Source: ZC4RG35 sp964571765 (lineage in GTDB: Bacteria > Actinomycetota > Acidimicrobiia > Spongiisociales > ZC4RG35). From it: a DNA stretch of 64,000 nucleotides. The stretch spans positions 15,596 through 79,595 of the forward strand of contig CAZNDH010000008.1 in NCBI GenBank assembly GCA_964571765.1, read 5' to 3'. Each line of letters opens with the position of its first letter. The first letter of the stretch is position 1. Below are positions 61,734 to 64,000 of the stretch, piece by piece. The notes under the pieces were generated by a model. It did not search any database, was not told the origin of the DNA, and was given only the letters and a program-made list of their open reading frames with translations. The position numbers and the translations under genes are program-made.

Positions 61734-63962
61734 ATGCAGGCCGAGTGGCTCACCGATGATGTCCCGGCCGACACCCCTCTCTTTGCCGAGCTCAACCCGA
61801 CGCAGAGAGAGGCGGTCGCTGCCACCGAGGGACCGGTGCTGGTGGTCGCCGGTGCCGGGTCGGGCAAGACCAGGGTGCTCACCTACCGGATCGCCCACCT
61901 GATCCGGGACCGCCAGGTGGCGCCGGACTCGATCCTCGCCATCACCTTCACCAACAAGGCCGCCGATGAGATGAGGCAGCGGGTCGGCGCCCTGGTCGGG
62001 GGGATGGTCCGTTCGATGTGGGTGAGCACCTTTCACTCGGCTTGTGTTCGCATCCTCCGTCGGGAGGCTTCCCGCCTCGGCTACCGATCCGGGTTCTCCA
62101 TATACGACGAGGCCGACTCACTCCGCCTGATTCGGATGGTGATCAGGGACCTCGACCTCGACTCCAAGCGGTTCCCCGAGAAGGCGATGAAGGCGGTGAT
62201 CTCCAAGGCCAAGAACGAGCTGATCGACTTCGAGTCCTTCGCCGACCAGGGTGACGGCTTCTACCAGGAACAGGTGGCCGACGTCTACCGGCTCTACCAG
62301 CAACGTCTCCTCGCCGCCTCGGCGATGGATTTCGACGACCTCCTGATGATCACCGTCGAGCTGTTCTCCGCCTTCCCCGATGTGCTCGAGACCTACCAGC
62401 GTCGGTTCCGGTATGTGCTGGTCGACGAGTACCAGGACACCAACCGGGCCCAGTACATGCTGGTCCAGCAGCTGACCGCGGTTCATCGCAACCTGTGTGT
62501 CGTCGGTGACTCCGACCAGTCGATCTACAAGTTCCGCGGGGCCGACATCCGCAACATCAGAGACTTCGAGAAGGATTACCCCGACGCCCGGGTGATCGTC
62601 CTGGAGCAGAACTACCGCTCCACCGAGACCATCCTCGACGCGGCCAACTCGGTGATCGCCAACAACAGCCGCCGTACACCGAAGCACCTCTGGTCGGATC
62701 GGGGGCAGGGTGCCCCCATCACCCGCTACGAGGCCGAGGACGAACACGACGAGGCCGGCTACGTCGTCGACGAGATCGAGAAACTCCAGGGCGAGGGGTT
62801 CAACCTGGCCGACCTGGCGGTGTTCTATCGGACCAACGCCATGTCCCGGGTCATCGAGGACGTCTTCGTCCGTCGCGGGGTGCCCTACACCGTGGTCGGC
62901 TCGGTGAAGTTCTACGACCGCAAAGAGGTCAAGGATGCTCTCGCCTACCTCCGGGCTCTGCTCAACCCGGACGACGAGGTGTCGGTCAAGCGGATCATCA
63001 ACGAGCCGCGGCGGGGGATCGGGGCGACCACCGTGGGCCACGCCGACCGGTTCGCCGAGAGGAACGGGATCACCTTCTTCGAGGCACTCCGCCGCGCCGG
63101 TGAGATCAGCCAGCTCAACACCCGGGCTCAGCGTCAGGTGCTCGAGTTTGTCGCCCTCATCGACTCGATGCGAGAGAAGTCTTTGGAAGGCGGGGTGGAG
63201 ACGTCCATGGAGTCGGTCCTCGACGACACCGGCCTCCTCTCCGGGCTCGAAGCGGAGCGCACCGTGGAGGCGATGGGCCGGGTGGAGAACCTCAAGGAGT
63301 TGGCCGGGGTGGCCGCCGAGTTCGAGAGGTCCAACGAGGGGGCGACGATCGGTGATGAGGAGTTCGACACCCTGGACAACCTGAGGCGGATCGAGTTGTT
63401 CCTGGAGACCACCGCGCTGGTGACCGACATCGACGAGTGGGACGAGGGCGCCGGTGCGGTCACCTTGATGACCCTCCACACCGCCAAGGGCCTCGAGTTC
63501 CCGGTGGTGTTCATGGTGGGGATGGAAGACGGGGTCTTCCCCCACATGCGGTCGCTGGGCGACCCCGATGAGCTAGAAGAGGAGCGCCGTCTCGCCTACG
63601 TGGGGATCACCAGAGCCCAGGACCGGCTCTATCTGACCTCGGCGTGGAACCGCATGCTCTTCGGCGGTTCGTCCTACAACCCGCCTTCCCGGTTCCTTCA
63701 GGAGGTCCCCGTGGGTCTGGTGGAGAAGGCACCGAAACGCCAGCGGCGAGGGCCGGTCGACCGGGCCGCCTTCTCCGGGCCGACCACCACCGTGGCTCCC
63801 GACCAGATCGGTCCCGGCGACCGGGTGCGCCACGGCAAGTGGGGGCTGGGCACGGTGCGCGAGGTCGTGGGTGATGGCGACCGGGCCGAAGCCGAAGTCA
63901 TGTTCGACACCCAAGGCAAGAAACGGCTCCTCCTCGCCTGGGCCCCCCTGGAGAAGGCTTAG
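61734..63962 (+). CDS. pcrA: ATP-dependent DNA helicase PcrA/UvrD (SF1A)
   Basis: The 742-residue 3'-5' helicase has all SF1A motifs: LNPTQREAV (Q), GAGSGKTRVL (I, near residue 40), ITFTNKAADEM (Ia), VLVDEYQDTN (II), VVGDSDQSIYKFRGAD (III), LEQNYRST (IV), TLHTAKGLEFPVVF (V) and YVGITRAQDRLYL (VI). The C-terminus has the PcrA-type GDRVRHGKWGLGTVREV module that binds RNA polymerase. It acts in repair and replication-transcription conflict. Start chosen by the leaderless promoter. Confidence 0.96.
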   Translation: MQAEWLTDDVPADTPLFAELNPTQREAVAATEGPVLVVAGAGSGKTRVLTYRIAHLIRDRQVAPDSILAITFTNKAADEMRQRVGALVGGMVRSMWVSTFHSACVRILRREASRLGYRSGFSIYDEADSLRLIRMVIRDLDLDSKRFPEKAMKAVISKAKNELIDFESFADQGDGFYQEQVADVYRLYQQRLLAASAMDFDDLLMITVELFSAFPDVLETYQRRFRYVLVDEYQDTNRAQYMLVQQLTAVHRNLCVVGDSDQSIYKFRGADIRNIRDFEKDYPDARVIVLEQNYRSTETILDAANSVIANNSRRTPKHLWSDRGQGAPITRYEAEDEHDEAGYVVDEIEKLQGEGFNLADLAVFYRTNAMSRVIEDVFVRRGVPYTVVGSVKFYDRKEVKDALAYLRALLNPDDEVSVKRIINEPRRGIGATTVGHADRFAERNGITFFEALRRAGEISQLNTRAQRQVLEFVALIDSMREKSLEGGVETSMESVLDDTGLLSGLEAERTVEAMGRVENLKELAGVAAEFERSNEGATIGDEEFDTLDNLRRIELFLETTALVTDIDEWDEGAGAVTLMTLHTAKGLEFPVVFMVGMEDGVFPHMRSLGDPDELEEERRLAYVGITRAQDRLYLTSAWNRMLFGGSSYNPPSRFLQEVPVGLVEKAPKRQRRGPVDRAAFSGPTTTVAPDQIGPGDRVRHGKWGLGTVREVVGDGDRAEAEVMFDTQGKKRLLLAWAPLEKA

Positions 63963-63966
63963 TTCA

Positions 63967-63980
63967 GTACTTCGTACCGC
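63967..63980. repeat. Heptad-phased GTAC repeat, locus 6 (after pcrA)
   Basis: GTACTTC (63967-63973) and GTACCGC (63974-63980) are consecutive units in the start of the gap after pcrA; CTTG-type sequence follows but the window ends. Confidence 0.4.
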
Positions 63981-64000
63981 GGCTGGTCTTGGGTGCGGGA

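Overview
The window looks like chromosomal sequence from a high-GC actinobacterium with a fully respiratory lifestyle, most likely a deep branch such as Acidimicrobiia. The evidence is strong G/C bias in third codon positions, GuaB3 next to GuaA, Rex, a geranylgeranyl-reductase-family quinone or lipid reductase, CAP and LCP envelope proteins, and at least twelve genes whose TANNNT -10 hexamer ends 6 to 9 nt before the start codon, which is the mark of leaderless transcription. The lineage is an inference. There is no rRNA, tRNA, CRISPR array, phage or insertion sequence that I can recognise.

Layout. Positions 1-4050 hold a truncated asparaginase, a YbjN-like protein, a DnaA-box-like cluster, a secreted CAP protein, a Clp1-like P-loop kinase and a SAM hydrolase. 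Positions 4030-4370 hold a candidate small membrane peptide and a candidate non-coding RNA with its own promoter and terminator. Positions 4371-13607 are two divergent respiratory operons. The left one (minus strand) is a cbb3-like ccoN-O-P set in which the CcoN-like subunit appears to have lost every heme and copper ligand. The right one (plus strand) is a split cytochrome b / Rieske complex with a 2x[4Fe-4S] ferredoxin, a diheme cytochrome c and two small membrane proteins of no known family. Both cytochromes c of the left operon and the C-terminal cytochrome b of the right operon begin with the same short N-terminal module, so the two operons probably build one assembly.

Positions 13698-16380 hold rex, a divergent FAD reductase and a HAD hydrolase. 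Positions 16436-31230 are a complete 14-gene NADH dehydrogenase operon (nuoA-N), followed by a bactofilin-like membrane protein, a zinc-ribbon protein, moaA and several small genes. Positions 34968-36020 are an AbiEi/DUF559 gene bracketed by TGCA palindromes. Positions 37196-47681 are a second complex I operon of 11 genes (nuoABCDHIJKLMN) without the NADH module EFG, so it must take electrons from something other than NuoF. The remainder holds GNAT, NUDIX, a histidine kinase, LCP, trpS behind an apparent Trp leader-peptide attenuator, a CPBP protease, guaB3-guaA, an ABC-F ATPase, a CheA-like hybrid with a partner kinase, and pcrA.

Electron flow, inferred: NADH enters through the 14-subunit complex I and another reduced carrier through the 11-subunit complex I, reducing a quinone pool. 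The b/Rieske complex oxidises the quinol and passes electrons to its cytochromes c and possibly to the ligand-free cbb3-like module. No terminal oxidase with an intact active site lies in the window. Short GTAC-phased heptanucleotide arrays sit in several gaps next to these respiratory genes.
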